The translations under genes and the position numbers were made by a program. A stretch of 64,000 bases of DNA from Sphingomonas sp. 7/4-4 (GTDB lineage Bacteria > Pseudomonadota > Alphaproteobacteria > Sphingomonadales > Sphingomonadaceae): assembly GCF_027941955.1 (NCBI RefSeq), contig NZ_CP115960.1, positions 2,356,001 through 2,420,000 on the forward strand, read 5' to 3'. The stretch's first letter is position 1. Every line of letters begins with the position of its first letter. The notes below the pieces were generated by a model, which did not search any database, was not told the origin of the DNA, and was given only the letters and a program-made list of their open reading frames with translations. Below, in pieces: positions 11,952-20,926 of this stretch.

Positions 11952-13346
11952 ATGGCTGAATACGACTTCGACGTTCTCGTGATCGGCTCCGGCCCCGGCG
12001 GCTATGTCGCCGCGATCCGTGCCGCGCAGCTTGGCCTGCGCACCGGCTGCGTCGAGAGCCGCGAGACTTTGGGCGGCACCTGCCTCAATATCGGCTGCAT
12101 CCCGTCCAAGGCTTTGCTCAACGCCTCCGAGCTGTTCCACGAGGCCGCCTCGGGCGCGCTCGCCAAGCACGGCGTCAAGCTGGGCAGCGTCGAGCTCGAT
12201 CTGCCCGCGATGATGGCCGACAAGGACAAGGCGGTGAAGGGTCTCACCGGAGGCATCGAGTTCCTGTTCAAGAAGAACAAGGTCGAATGGGTGAAGGGCC
12301 TCGGCACCTTCATCGACGCGCACACCGTCCAGGTTGGCGATCGCAACGTCACTGCGAAAAACGTGGTCATCGCCACCGGCTCGTCGGTCACGCCGCTCCC
12401 CGGCGTCGAGATCGACCAGAAGGTCGTCGTCGATTCGACCGGCGCGATCGCGCTGGAGAAGGTCCCCGAGCACATGGTCGTCATCGGCGGCGGCGTGATC
12501 GGGCTCGAGCTCGGCTCGGTCTGGCAGCGCCTCGGTGCGAAGGTCACCGTGGTCGAGTTCCTCGATCAATTGCTCCCCGGCATGGACGGCGAGGTCCGCA
12601 AGGAAGCCGCCAAGATCTTCAAGAAGCAAGGCATGGAGATCAAGCTCTCCACAAAGGTCACCGGTGTGCAGGTCAACGGCGGCAAGGCGACCGTCACGGT
12701 CGAGCCCGCCGCGGGTGGCACTGCAGAGACGATCGAAGCCGATGCCGTGCTCGTCTCGATCGGCCGCAAGCCCAACACCGACGGCCTCGGCCTCGACAAG
12801 ATCGGGCTCGAAGTGAACAAGCGCGGCCAGGTCGAGACCGACCACAGTTTCCGCACGAAAGTCGACGGCGTCTGGGCGATCGGCGATGTCATCCCCGGCC
12901 CGATGCTCGCGCACAAGGCCGAGGACGAAGGCATCGCCGTCGCCGAGAACATCGCCGGGCTCACCGGCATCGTGAACCACGATGTGATCCCGAGCGTGGT
13001 CTATACCCATCCCGAAATCGCCGGCGTCGGCCTGACCGAAGAGCAGGCCAAGGAAAAGGGCGAGATCAAGGTCGGCAAGTTCCCGATGGCGGGCAACAGC
13101 CGCGCCAAGGCGATCGACGACACGGTCGGCTGGGTGAAGGTCATCGCCGACGCGAAGACCGATCGCGTGCTCGGCGCATGGATCATCACCAGCGTCGCCG
13201 GCACGATGATCGCGCAGGTCGCACAGGCGATGGAATTCGGCGCGACCAGCGAGGACATCGCCTACACCTGCCATGCCCACCCGACGCACAGCGAGGCGAT
13301 CAAGGAAGCCGCGATGGGCGTGCTCGGCAAGCCGATCCACATCTGA
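11952..13346 (+). CDS. lpdA: Dihydrolipoyl dehydrogenase (E3)
   Basis: The flavoprotein that reoxidises dihydrolipoamide with NAD for the 2-oxoglutarate dehydrogenase complex. The 464 residues show the FAD motif 'VIGSGPGGYVAAIRAAQLG', the redox disulfide Cys44/Cys49 in 'GGTCLNIGCIPSK', the NAD-binding 'VVIGGGVIGLELGSVW', 'VWAIGDVIPGPMLAHKAEDEG' and the C-terminal catalytic histidine in 'HPTHSEA' (about residue 443). I chose ATG 11952, with a GAAGAGAG purine-rich site 9 bases upstream; GTG 11934 in frame is an alternative adding six residues. The TGA overlaps the ATG of the following DUF2314 gene. The frame is intact. Confidence 0.97.
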   Translation: MAEYDFDVLVIGSGPGGYVAAIRAAQLGLRTGCVESRETLGGTCLNIGCIPSKALLNASELFHEAASGALAKHGVKLGSVELDLPAMMADKDKAVKGLTGGIEFLFKKNKVEWVKGLGTFIDAHTVQVGDRNVTAKNVVIATGSSVTPLPGVEIDQKVVVDSTGAIALEKVPEHMVVIGGGVIGLELGSVWQRLGAKVTVVEFLDQLLPGMDGEVRKEAAKIFKKQGMEIKLSTKVTGVQVNGGKATVTVEPAAGGTAETIEADAVLVSIGRKPNTDGLGLDKIGLEVNKRGQVETDHSFRTKVDGVWAIGDVIPGPMLAHKAEDEGIAVAENIAGLTGIVNHDVIPSVVYTHPEIAGVGLTEEQAKEKGEIKVGKFPMAGNSRAKAIDDTVGWVKVIADAKTDRVLGAWIITSVAGTMIAQVAQAMEFGATSEDIAYTCHAHPTHSEAIKEAAMGVLGKPIHI

Positions 13347-13807
13347 TGGCCATGCTCGGCGCGGCTTTGCTCTGGCTCGCCGCGCCGAACACGCTGCCTG
13401 CGTCGCAGGACGCGACGATCGCGGTGCCCACCGGGGATCCCGAAATGGCCACGGCGATCAAGGCGGCGCGCGCCGGCCTTCCCGTCTTCTTCGGCCACGC
13501 CACCGCGCCCGGCCCGGACGAGGGCGGCTACATGATCAAATACGATCTCCTCCCCGGCGCGCCGTCCGAGTTCATCTGGGCCGAAGTGGTCGCGCACAAG
13601 GGCGACATGACCACCGCGCGCCTGCTCAATGCGCCGCGCTCCGCCGGCTTCGCCAAGGGCCAGCAAGTCACCGTCCGCGACCGCGAAGTGATCGACTGGG
13701 CCTATTGGCGCGACGGCACGCTGGTCGGCGGCGCGACGATGCGGGTGCTGATCGCGCGCATGACCGCTGCCGAGGCCCGCGCGATGCGCGACCGGTTCGG
13801 CTGGTAG
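13346..13807 (+). CDS. DUF2314 domain protein with N-terminal signal
   Basis: A 153-residue protein whose C-terminal two thirds match the DUF2314 pattern: 'FIWAEVVAHKGDMTTARLLNAPRSAGFAKGQQVTV' followed by 'EVIDWAYWRDGTLVGGATMRVL'. Residues 1-20 ('MAMLGAALLWLAAPNTLPAS') look like a Sec signal peptide, so export is likely. The ATG at 13346 overlaps the lpdA stop as ATGA. No function is established for DUF2314; it is not a component of the dehydrogenase complex and is probably a passenger at the end of the operon. ATG 13352 is an alternative start. Confidence 0.75.
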   Translation: MAMLGAALLWLAAPNTLPASQDATIAVPTGDPEMATAIKAARAGLPVFFGHATAPGPDEGGYMIKYDLLPGAPSEFIWAEVVAHKGDMTTARLLNAPRSAGFAKGQQVTVRDREVIDWAYWRDGTLVGGATMRVLIARMTAAEARAMRDRFGW

Positions 13808-14205
13808 GCGCCACCGTTCGTCCCCTCGCGCGAATCCTTTCAGCCGGTCGCGCGAGAGACCATGGCCCTCCCCTGGGCTCTGCGCCCAACATCGGAGGCC
13901 GCGGCGTCGGTCGGCTTGCAATGTAGGATTTCGTCTGCTCGTGTCAGGCGGTCGGCAGCGCCGGCTGCTCTTTGACAATGTCGGTTCCGCACAAAGCCCG
14001 TCGCCGCGGCGCCTATCGCGTCGAAGTCCCATCCGCATCAGTGTCAGGTTAGTGTGACCTTCCGACGCGCAAGAACGAGCGGCGTGACAAGCGGGTTTCA
14101 ACCGCGCCCCGTCAAATCTCGTGAAAAATGAGATATTTACCGATCTCGTATCCACCGCCGGCGCGTCGAGCGCAGTCATCTGATATCGGAGACGAAGGCC
14201 CCACC
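13808..14205. other. 398-bp gap without a convincing gene
   Basis: No open frame here has credible coding character. Visible elements: two TCGCGCGA octamers (13826-13833 and 13848-13855) that can pair as a 9-bp hairpin just after the DUF2314 stop; a TTGACA hexamer at about 13973; and an imperfect repeat around GTGTCAGGTTAGTGTGACC near 14041-14059. The stretch could include the operon's end and a small RNA. On the sequence alone no RNA family is recognised. Confidence 0.4.
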
Positions 14206-14871
14206 CTAGGCTTCGGGAACGGCGCGAACCTTCGGTTCGCCGAACCGCGCGATCGCCAGCGTCAGCACTGCGGCGATCAGCGCCGCCAGCCACAGCGCGT
14301 TCCATCCCCAGCGCATCTGGCTAGCCGCGCCCGACACGGCGCCGGCGAGGAAGCCGAGCCACAGCGCCAGATAGGGCACCCAGCTCCATCGATCGCGATC
14401 GCCCATCAGCGCGCCCGCCAGCTTCTGGCCGATCTTGACCAGCGATCCGGTCATGTAGGTCAGCCCGATCGTCACTTCGCCGTCGCGGTTGAACACGCCG
14501 TTCTCGGTGCCCATCGCCATGGCGAGCAGGACGAGCACCAGCGGCCCCGGCGTCACCGTGCCGACGATCGCCGCCAAGGTCAGCAGCGCAGTGACCACCG
14601 CCATCACCGCGGCCTTGTGCCGCTCTCCTGCCGCGCGGACGAGCACGCTCGACACGATCACGCCGCCGATGAAGCTCATCACCAGCGCGCCCGCGACCAG
14701 CGCGTCGCCGCCTTTCCCCGCGCCGAGCCCCACGCCCAGCCGCGTCGTATTGCCGCTCATGAACGAAGCGAAGAACCCGCCCAGGCTGGTGAAGGCGAGC
14801 GCATCGACGAAGCCCGCGAGCGCCGCCAGGCAGACGGCGACGGCGATGAGCGGCGATTCAGTCCGATGCAT
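14206..14871 (-). CDS. DUF1275 (YoaK-like) integral membrane protein
   Basis: A 221-residue, six-helix membrane protein. The family hallmark is present near the N-terminus: 'VCLAALAGFVDALAFTSLGGFFASFMSGNTTRLG', and later 'GTENGVFNRDGEVTIGLTYMTGSLVKIGQKL' matches the second conserved block of DUF1275. No transport activity is established for the family. I chose the ATG whose complement ends at 14871 because the conserved region begins within a few residues of it; the open frame extends much further upstream but that part is antisense to the divergent TRIC-family gene. The two genes diverge from a 78-bp intergenic region. Confidence 0.85.
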   Translation of the reverse strand: MHRTESPLIAVAVCLAALAGFVDALAFTSLGGFFASFMSGNTTRLGVGLGAGKGGDALVAGALVMSFIGGVIVSSVLVRAAGERHKAAVMAVVTALLTLAAIVGTVTPGPLVLVLLAMAMGTENGVFNRDGEVTIGLTYMTGSLVKIGQKLAGALMGDRDRWSWVPYLALWLGFLAGAVSGAASQMRWGWNALWLAALIAAVLTLAIARFGEPKVRAVPEA

Positions 14872-14949
14872 GCGCGCATCATGCCGCGCGGCGCCGCCCA
14901 CCGCCACCCCGCGTTTGACCTCTCCGCGCCGACAGGAGAGAAAGCCGCC

Positions 14950-15582
14950 ATGCAAATCCAGGTCGCCGTGCAGATCGGACCGATCCTCCCCTGGCTCGAC
15001 ATGTGCGGCATCGCCGTGTTCGCCGCGACCGGCGCGCTCTCGGCGACGCGGCGCGGACAGACCTTCGTTACTGCGGCCTTCTTCGCGCTGATCACCGGCG
15101 TCGGCGGCGGCACGGTGCGCGATCTCCTGATCGGCGCGCCGGTCTTCTGGGTGCACGACCCGAAGGTGGCGGCGCTGATCCTGGCGGTTGCGGTGGCGGT
15201 GTGGCTGACGCCGCAGCGCTGGTGGAGCGACCGCACTTTCGACTGGCTCGATGCCTTCGGGCTCGCCGCTTATGCCGCGTTCGGCGCCGCCAAGGCGATC
15301 GGCTACGGTATCCCGCCCATTCCTGCCGCTCTGATGGGCGTGATGACCGCATGTGTCGGCGGCATCATCCGCGACGTGCTGGTCGGCGAACCCTCGATCC
15401 TGATGCGCCCCGAGCTCTACGTCACCGCCGCCGCGCTCGCCTCCACGGTCTATGTCGGGCTGAGCCTCGCCGGCCTCACGCCGCTAGCCGCCGGCCTGAT
15501 CGCCGCCGCCGCGGGCTTCGCGCTGCGCGCCGCCGCGATTGTATGGAAGATCCACCTGCCGGCCTATCGCGGACGGCGGTAA
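14950..15582 (+). CDS. TRIC/UPF0126-family membrane protein
   Basis: A 210-residue, seven-helix membrane protein of the UPF0126/TRIC family, related to trimeric intracellular cation channels. It has the two internal repeats with the glycine-rich signatures 'ITGVGGGTVRDLLIG' and 'MTACVGGIIRDVLVGEPSILMRPELYVTAAAL'. Bacterial TRIC homologues have been shown to form trimers that conduct potassium; here the ion is inferred only. ATG 14950 is preceded by AGGAG at 14934-14938. It is transcribed divergently from the DUF1275 gene and convergently with the acetyltransferase gene, whose stop is 4 bp away. Confidence 0.87.
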   Translation: MQIQVAVQIGPILPWLDMCGIAVFAATGALSATRRGQTFVTAAFFALITGVGGGTVRDLLIGAPVFWVHDPKVAALILAVAVAVWLTPQRWWSDRTFDWLDAFGLAAYAAFGAAKAIGYGIPPIPAALMGVMTACVGGIIRDVLVGEPSILMRPELYVTAAALASTVYVGLSLAGLTPLAAGLIAAAAGFALRAAAIVWKIHLPAYRGRR

Positions 15583-15585
15583 GGC

Positions 15586-16146
15586 TCAGGGCCGAACGAC
15601 ACCGACTTCGCTGAATTTCCGCGGCTCGACCGGCGGCACCACCGGCTCGTTGAGCTGGACCTGCCAGAAGCCGACATCGATCCACTGGCCGTGCTTGAAG
15701 CCGACCTCGCGATACACGCCCGCCCGGCGGAACCCCACCGCTTCGTGCAGCTTGATCGAGCGGTCGTTGGGCAGAGTGATCGCGCCGATCGCATGCACGA
15801 ACCCCTGCGCCCGCAGCGTGGTGACCAGCGCTCCGTATAACAGGCGGCCCACGCCCGATCCGCTCGACGCGTCGGTCAAATAGATCGAGGTTTCGCAGAC
15901 ATAGCGATAGGCGGGGCGGTCGCGGAACTTGCTCGCATAGGCATATCCGATCACGCCGCCGTCGACATCTCCGTTGGTCGCGACCATCCACGGATAGAGC
16001 CCCTCGCTCGCCGCCATCCGCGTCCGCATCGCGCGCGCGTCGGGCGGATCGATCTCGAACGAAGCAGTGCCGGTGAGCACATGCGGCGCATAGATCGCCG
16101 CGATCGACGGCGCATCTTCGGGCGTAGCTGCGCGGATCGCGATCAC
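15586..16146 (-). CDS. GNAT N-acetyltransferase, phosphinothricin-acetyltransferase-like
   Basis: A 186-residue GNAT enzyme using acetyl-CoA. It begins 'IRAATPEDAPSIAAIYAPHVLTGTASFE', the N-terminal pattern of the Pat/Bar group, and has the motif A segment 'SIYLTDASSGSGVGRLLYGALV' that binds the CoA pyrophosphate, then 'IGAITLPNDRSIKLHEAVGFRRAGVYREVGFKHGQW'. Homologues acetylate methionine sulfoximine or phosphinothricin-like amino acids, but substrate is not determined here. The GTG at 16146 overlaps the stop of sppA as GTGA, so I chose it over longer in-frame starts inside sppA. It is probably cotranscribed with sppA. Confidence 0.85.
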   Translation of the reverse strand: MIAIRAATPEDAPSIAAIYAPHVLTGTASFEIDPPDARAMRTRMAASEGLYPWMVATNGDVDGGVIGYAYASKFRDRPAYRYVCETSIYLTDASSGSGVGRLLYGALVTTLRAQGFVHAIGAITLPNDRSIKLHEAVGFRRAGVYREVGFKHGQWIDVGFWQVQLNEPVVPPVEPRKFSEVGVVRP

Positions 16147-18035
16147 AGGCCGATCCTCGCGATCAGCAGGTCGAGCAGGCTGCGGTCCTCCGCACGAACC
16201 ACCGCCGGCCCCATCGCCATGCATTCGAGGCAGCGCGCCTGCACCGAACCGCCCAGCGCCAGCCGCCGGGCATCGCCCAGCGCCTGGCCGAGCAGCGCAC
16301 GACGCTCGGCGGCGATCCGGCCGTAAAGGTCGGCACCCGCGGGCTGGTCCGCCCAGTCGCGATCATCGTCGTCGCCCGCCAGCACATCGCTAAAGAAGCG
16401 CGTCCACGCATCGGGCTCCTTCTCCAGATACACGGCATGGACGTTCTTCGGATCGAGCTTCGCCCGCGTCGCCGCTTCCGCGATCGCCGCGTCGATCCCG
16501 CCGAAACGATCGACCAGCTTCAACTGGTGCGCCACCCCGCCGATCCACACCCGGCCCTGCCCGATCTCGTCGACGCGCTGCGGCGTCAGCTTGCGCGATT
16601 GCGCGACCAGATTGATGAAGCGGCCATAGCCGCTCTCGATCGCCGCCTGCAGGATGCGATCGGTGGCCGGGTTGATCCCGCCCATCACGTCGGGCTGGCC
16701 GCTCAGCGGTGTCGTGCGCACGCCGTCGGTAGTCAGGCCGATCTTGGCGAGGCTGTTCTCGAACGAGGGCAGCACGCCGAAGATGCCGATCGATCCGGTG
16801 ATCGTGCTCGGCTCGGCGAAGATCGTGTCGCCCGCTGTCGACACCCAATACCCACCGCTCGCCGCCAGGCTGCCCATCGAGACCACCACCGGCAGCCCCT
16901 GCGCCTTGGCCTGCAGGATCGCCTGGCGGATCTGCTCGGACGCCATCGCCGATCCGCCCGGCGAATCGACGCGCACCACCAGTGCCTTCAGTTTCTTCTC
17001 GGCCAGCCCCTTGAGCAGCAGTCCGCTCACCGTGTCGCCGGCGGCGGTGCCCGGTCCCGCCTTGCCGTCGACGATCTCGCCCGCGACGGTGATCACGCCG
17101 ATCGCGTCGCCGCTCGTCGGCGCCGGATTGGCCTCGACCCAGTCGGCGAGCTTGATCGCCTTGAAATTGCCCGCCGGCTTGCCCGAGGGCGCACCGACGA
17201 TCTCGGCGACGCGCTTGCCGAAGGCGAGCCGGTCACCAACTTTGTCGACCAGTCCATAAGCGAGGTTCGCCGCCGCGATGTCGCCCTTCGCGCCGACCAC
17301 AACCTCGTCGGGCTTGCTCAGATAATCGGCGATCCGCGCCTTGGGGCGTGCCTTGGTCACGCCTTCCTGCCACTGGCTGAAGATCGCGCCGTACAGCGCC
17401 TGATTGGCCTCGCGCGCCTCGGGCGACATGTCGCTGCGGATATAGGGCTCGACCGCCGACTTGAACTTGCCGACCTTGTAGACGTGCGCATTGACGCCGA
17501 GCTTGTCCATCAGCCCCTTGTAATAGATCTGTGTGCCGCCCGGCCCGGCGAACAGGGTGCCGCCCAGCGGATTGACCCAGATCTCGCTGGCGTTCGCGGC
17601 GAGCGCATAGCCGTCATCGGTATAGCCGGTGGCGTAAGCGAGCACTTTCTTGCCGCTCGCTCGGACGCGGCCGACCGCGTCGGCCACTTCGGTGATCGTC
17701 GCCGGATAGCCGCCCATGAACCGGTCGAGATCGAGCACCACTGCCTTGACGCGGTCGTCGGTCCGCGCCGCGTCGAGCGCGCGCACCACGTCGCGCAGCC
17801 GGTGCTGCTTGGCCACCTCGCCGCCGCCGAAGCGCGCGAACGGATCGGGCTGTTCGGGCTGCTCGACGATCGTCCCGTCGAGCGCCATCACCAGCGCCCC
17901 GTCATGAATCGCCGCCTTGTTGGGCCGATACGACAGCGCCGCGAACAGCCCCGCGAAGAACAGCAACATCAGCATCAGGACGAGGAAGTCCTTGATGCCC
18001 ACCAGAATCTTCCACGCGCCCCGAACCAGTCTCAC
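16143..18035 (-). CDS. sppA: Signal peptide peptidase SppA, 67K type
   Basis: A membrane-anchored serine/lysine protease (family S49) that degrades cleaved signal peptides. The 630-residue protein has an N-terminal transmembrane helix (about residues 16-35, 'DFLVLMLMLLFFAGLFAALS') followed by two tandem S49 domains in the periplasm, the long type found in E. coli. By alignment to the E. coli enzyme the catalytic lysine is Lys192 in 'VGKFKSAVEPYIR' of the first domain and the nucleophile is Ser393 in 'SLAASGGYW' of the second. The frame is intact. The upstream neighbour is the DUF2189 gene (about 90 bp gap) and the GNAT gene overlaps the 3' end. Confidence 0.95.
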   Translation of the reverse strand: MRLVRGAWKILVGIKDFLVLMLMLLFFAGLFAALSYRPNKAAIHDGALVMALDGTIVEQPEQPDPFARFGGGEVAKQHRLRDVVRALDAARTDDRVKAVVLDLDRFMGGYPATITEVADAVGRVRASGKKVLAYATGYTDDGYALAANASEIWVNPLGGTLFAGPGGTQIYYKGLMDKLGVNAHVYKVGKFKSAVEPYIRSDMSPEAREANQALYGAIFSQWQEGVTKARPKARIADYLSKPDEVVVGAKGDIAAANLAYGLVDKVGDRLAFGKRVAEIVGAPSGKPAGNFKAIKLADWVEANPAPTSGDAIGVITVAGEIVDGKAGPGTAAGDTVSGLLLKGLAEKKLKALVVRVDSPGGSAMASEQIRQAILQAKAQGLPVVVSMGSLAASGGYWVSTAGDTIFAEPSTITGSIGIFGVLPSFENSLAKIGLTTDGVRTTPLSGQPDVMGGINPATDRILQAAIESGYGRFINLVAQSRKLTPQRVDEIGQGRVWIGGVAHQLKLVDRFGGIDAAIAEAATRAKLDPKNVHAVYLEKEPDAWTRFFSDVLAGDDDDRDWADQPAGADLYGRIAAERRALLGQALGDARRLALGGSVQARCLECMAMGPAVVRAEDRSLLDLLIARIGL

Positions 18036-18124
18036 CTGCGCCGCTCCTTCATTGTGCCTTCCTGCTACCGGATGGCACCGGGCGAGTAAACGGCGTGTGT
18101 ATTATCGGCGCAATACAGGGTCGC

Positions 18125-18913
18125 TCAGCGCACCACAGCCCTGGTGTAGAGATGCCAGGTCGCATAGCCGAGCACCGGCAGCACCACCGCCAGCCCCACG
18201 AAGAACGGGATCGACCCGATCACCAGCAATGCCGCGACGATCACGCCCCAGCGCAGCATCACGCCCTTGTTCGCCATCACCGCCATTCGGGAGGTGTGGA
18301 GGGCGGTGCGGGCGTCAACATCGGTGTCAACCAGCATCGGCATCGACACGACGCTGATCGTCAGCACCAGAGCGGCGAAGGCGAGCCCCGCCAGGTTGCC
18401 CAGCACGATCAGCGTCCAGCCCTCGGGCGTGGTGAACAAGCGCGTCGCGAAGGCGGATATGCTCTCCGGCGCAGGCCCGATCAGCGCGGTGTAGAGGCTC
18501 ATCGCGACCACCAGCCAGGCGAAGAAGATCAGCAGCAGCAGCCCCGTCACCGCCATGAACGCGTCGAACGATGGCCGCCGCACCACGTCGAAGAAATGCG
18601 ACCAGCCGGAAGGCAACCCCTGCTCGCGCCGCCGCGCCAGCTCGTAGAAGCCCGATGCCGCGACCGGCCCGAGCAGGCTGAGCCCCGCCGCGAGCGGGAA
18701 AAACAGGGGAATGAGCGGCCCGCCCAATGCGATCACCGCCGCGAGAAAGCCCACCGCCGGATAAATGATGCCGACGAAGATCAGGTCGCCGCGATGCGCG
18801 ACGAAATCCGCCCAGCCCTGGCGCAGCGAATCGCGCAGATCGGCGGTTTCCAGGATGCGGACGTCATACGCCTCCGCAGGGCGTTCGGCACGTTCGATAC
18901 GAGCGACAGTCAT
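18125..18913 (-). CDS. DUF2189 integral membrane protein
   Basis: A 262-residue membrane protein with about six hydrophobic helices. It starts 'MTVARIERAERPAEAYDVRILETADLRDSLRQGWADF', and 'VVSMPMLVDTDVDARTALHTSRMAVMANKGVMLRWG' near the C-terminus is the conserved end block of DUF2189. No function is known for the family. I chose the ATG at 18913 because an AAGGAG site sits six bases upstream (complement of 18920-18925); the longer open frame has no such signal. Its start diverges from the toxin gene on the + strand, leaving a shared 122-bp promoter region. Confidence 0.8.
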   Translation of the reverse strand: MTVARIERAERPAEAYDVRILETADLRDSLRQGWADFVAHRGDLIFVGIIYPAVGFLAAVIALGGPLIPLFFPLAAGLSLLGPVAASGFYELARRREQGLPSGWSHFFDVVRRPSFDAFMAVTGLLLLIFFAWLVVAMSLYTALIGPAPESISAFATRLFTTPEGWTLIVLGNLAGLAFAALVLTISVVSMPMLVDTDVDARTALHTSRMAVMANKGVMLRWGVIVAALLVIGSIPFFVGLAVVLPVLGYATWHLYTRAVVR

Positions 18914-19035
18914 GACGCGCTCCTTCGGTGTCCCCGGCACGCCGATTGTACGCCTGTCGCGGGCGATAAGCGAATCGATTACAGCCGCCCATGCCGGCAC
19001 GGGCTAATGGATTGGCGCACGTCACGGAGGCCCGC

Positions 19036-20234
19036 ATGGTCGATCCCGCCCGCTCCACCGCTGCCGACAACCCGATCGGTCCGCCGTCGCCGCAGCTTGC
19101 GACGCAAGCCCAGCTCGCGATCAGCGCAAACCGCCTGCCCGGCGGCAGCGTCGACGTGCAGGGCCTTGCCGCCAGCGTCGAACGTGCACGGCAGGACACC
19201 CCCAGACCGCCGGGTGGGTCGAGGCCGAGATCGATCGCAGCCTCACGCCCGTCGAACGCGGCGAACTCGCCCGCGCACTGGACGGCGACGCCAGCGCAGG
19301 CGCCACGCCGCCGGCGGCCGCGAACGATGCCGGCCCCAATCCGGTCGAGCTCGGGCTCGATCTCACCCAGCTCGCGCTCGACATCACCGGCATCATCGAG
19401 CCGACGCCCATTTCCGACGGCAGCAACACGTTGATCTCGGCGGGCCGCGCGATCGGCTCGCTTTTCTCCGGCGATTTCGGCGGCGCTGGCGGCCATGCGC
19501 TGAACGGCGTACTCTCGGCCGCCGGCATCCTCCCCTATCTCGGCGACGCGGCCAAGGCGGGCAAGGTCGGCAAATGGGCGCAGACGGTCAGCGACTCGGT
19601 CGCCGCGGTTGTCGCCAATCCGGCGCTGCGCGGCGCGCTCGAGCCGGCGCTGCGGCAGGTCAAGAATGCCGTCGATGCGATCCCGCAGGGCGCGATCGAC
19701 GCGCTCCCCGGCAGCGCGCGCGACGCGATCAACCGCATGAAAGGCCAGCTCGACGAGTTCTTCGGCGCGGGCACAAGGCAAGCGGACGAAGGCATCTATA
19801 CGGGCACCGTCCGCGGCCAGAGCGTCGAACTGCGCGGCGTCGACTCGGTCTCGGTCAATTATGTGAAGCGCGACCGCGTCGAATATGCCGCCCTCCGCCG
19901 CGACTTCGACTCGACCGTGCGCGGCGATTTCCTCCGCGATCTCGCCGGCGATCCGGCCAAGGTCGATGCGCTGCGCCGTGCGGGGCTCGACCAGGCGGCG
20001 ATCGACCGCATCGCCTCGGGCCGGGTGCCGCAAGGCTGGCAGGTCCATCACAAGCTGCCGCTCGACGATGGCGGCACCAACAGCTTCGACAATCTCGTGC
20101 TGATCAAGAACGACCCGCACCATCTCGCGCTCACCAACGCCCAGCGCACCCTGGTCGGTGATCTCGCGGTCGGGCAGAGCCGGCAGATAGACTTCCCGAT
20201 ACCCCGCGGTTTCGTCTATCCTCCAACGCCGTGA
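19036..20234 (+). CDS. Polymorphic-toxin-like protein with C-terminal HNH nuclease (frame broken at 19199-19203)
   Basis: A 399-residue protein (after correction) built like a small polymorphic toxin. The N-terminal part 'LAISANRLPGGSVDVQGLAASVERARQD' and 'DRSLTPVERGELARALDG' resembles trafficking or leader regions seen in alphaproteobacterial effectors. A glycine/alanine-rich middle, 'ALNGVLSAAGILPYLGDAAKAGK', is the kind of pre-toxin linker that precedes toxin tips. The C-terminal tip has an HNH-type signature, 'GWQVHHKLPLDDGGTNSFDNLVLI', then 'PHH'. GGAGG at 19026-19030 supports ATG 19036. The frame breaks in the C5 run 19199-19203; one added C joins both halves. No signal peptide, PAAR, VgrG or RHS domain is seen, so the export route is unknown. 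The next gene encodes a SUKH-type immunity candidate. Confidence 0.75.
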
Positions 20235-20278
20235 AGGATCGCACGGGACGCTGAACGCCGATGGCCGGAGAAAATGGC

Positions 20279-20725
20279 ATGGACGCAGTGATAGTGGCGG
20301 CGCGCGACGCGCAAGTGGCGGTCGGCGAGATCGTCCAGTCCGGCGCCGACGAAGCGCGGATCGCGGCGCTTCGCACGGCACTCCAGCGCGCGTTCGGAGC
20401 GACGCTCCCCGACGATTATGCCGCGCTGCTGCGCCGTTCGGACGGCGTGGATTTCGACGGCCTCGTGCTCTACGGCAGCTGGCAGAGCGAGGCGACGCCC
20501 GGCCCCGGCGGCTTCTGGCAGGGTCTGGTTGCCGCCAACAAGCTGTGGCGCGAAGGCCCCGCCCACGATGCGTACCTCGTCCTCGGCGAAACCGATATCG
20601 ACCTGTTCACCGTCGACCTCGACGGCAGCAACCCGGTGCTCCGCGACAAGGTCTCGAGCGACGTCAACGAAACCTTCCCCAGCGTCGGCGCCGCGATCCA
20701 GCGCCTGCTCGCGACCCGCGGTTGA
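20279..20725 (+). CDS. SMI1/KNR4 (SUKH)-family candidate immunity protein
   Basis: A protein of about 148 residues containing the SUKH-fold signature 'LPDDYAALLRRSDGVDFDGLVLYGSWQ', with 'HDAYLVLGETDIDLFTVDLDGSNPVLRDK' as later strands. SUKH proteins are the commonest immunity partners of nuclease toxins, and this gene follows the HNH toxin by 44 bp on the same strand, so neutralising that nuclease is the expected role. ATG 20279 has GGAG eight bases upstream and is my choice; ATG 20261 would add six residues. The function is inferred from family and position only. Confidence 0.75.
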   Translation: MDAVIVAARDAQVAVGEIVQSGADEARIAALRTALQRAFGATLPDDYAALLRRSDGVDFDGLVLYGSWQSEATPGPGGFWQGLVAANKLWREGPAHDAYLVLGETDIDLFTVDLDGSNPVLRDKVSSDVNETFPSVGAAIQRLLATRG

Positions 20726-20828
20726 GGCCTACCGTGCTTCGGCGAAGGCCGGAGCGCCGAGTGTCTGAGGACGTCGCTTGCGGCTGGGTCGCTTGATCGG
20801 TCGGGCAAAAGATTCCGTCGCATCCCCG

Positions 20829-20857
20829 TTGACGAACGCTCCCGGGCTCCGCATATC
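20829..20857 (+). promoter_or_regulatory. Candidate groESL promoter
   Basis: TTGACG at 20829-20834 and CATATC at 20852-20857 are separated by 17 bp and lie just upstream of the CIRCE operator. The elements fit a vegetative promoter reasonably; a heat-shock sigma-32 contribution is possible but the match is not decisive. Confidence 0.5.
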
Positions 20858-20865
20858 CCCGGTCG

Positions 20866-20892
20866 TTAGCACTCGCCCAAAGTGAGTGCTAA
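20866..20892. promoter_or_regulatory. CIRCE operator (HrcA binding site)
   Basis: A perfect CIRCE element: TTAGCACTC (20866-20874), a 9-bp spacer, and GAGTGCTAA (20884-20892). It lies between the candidate promoter and groES, the standard place for HrcA repression of the chaperonin operon during normal growth. Confidence 0.97.
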
Positions 20893-20926
20893 ACCCCGTT
20901 CAACCCAAATAGAGGATCGCAGCGCA

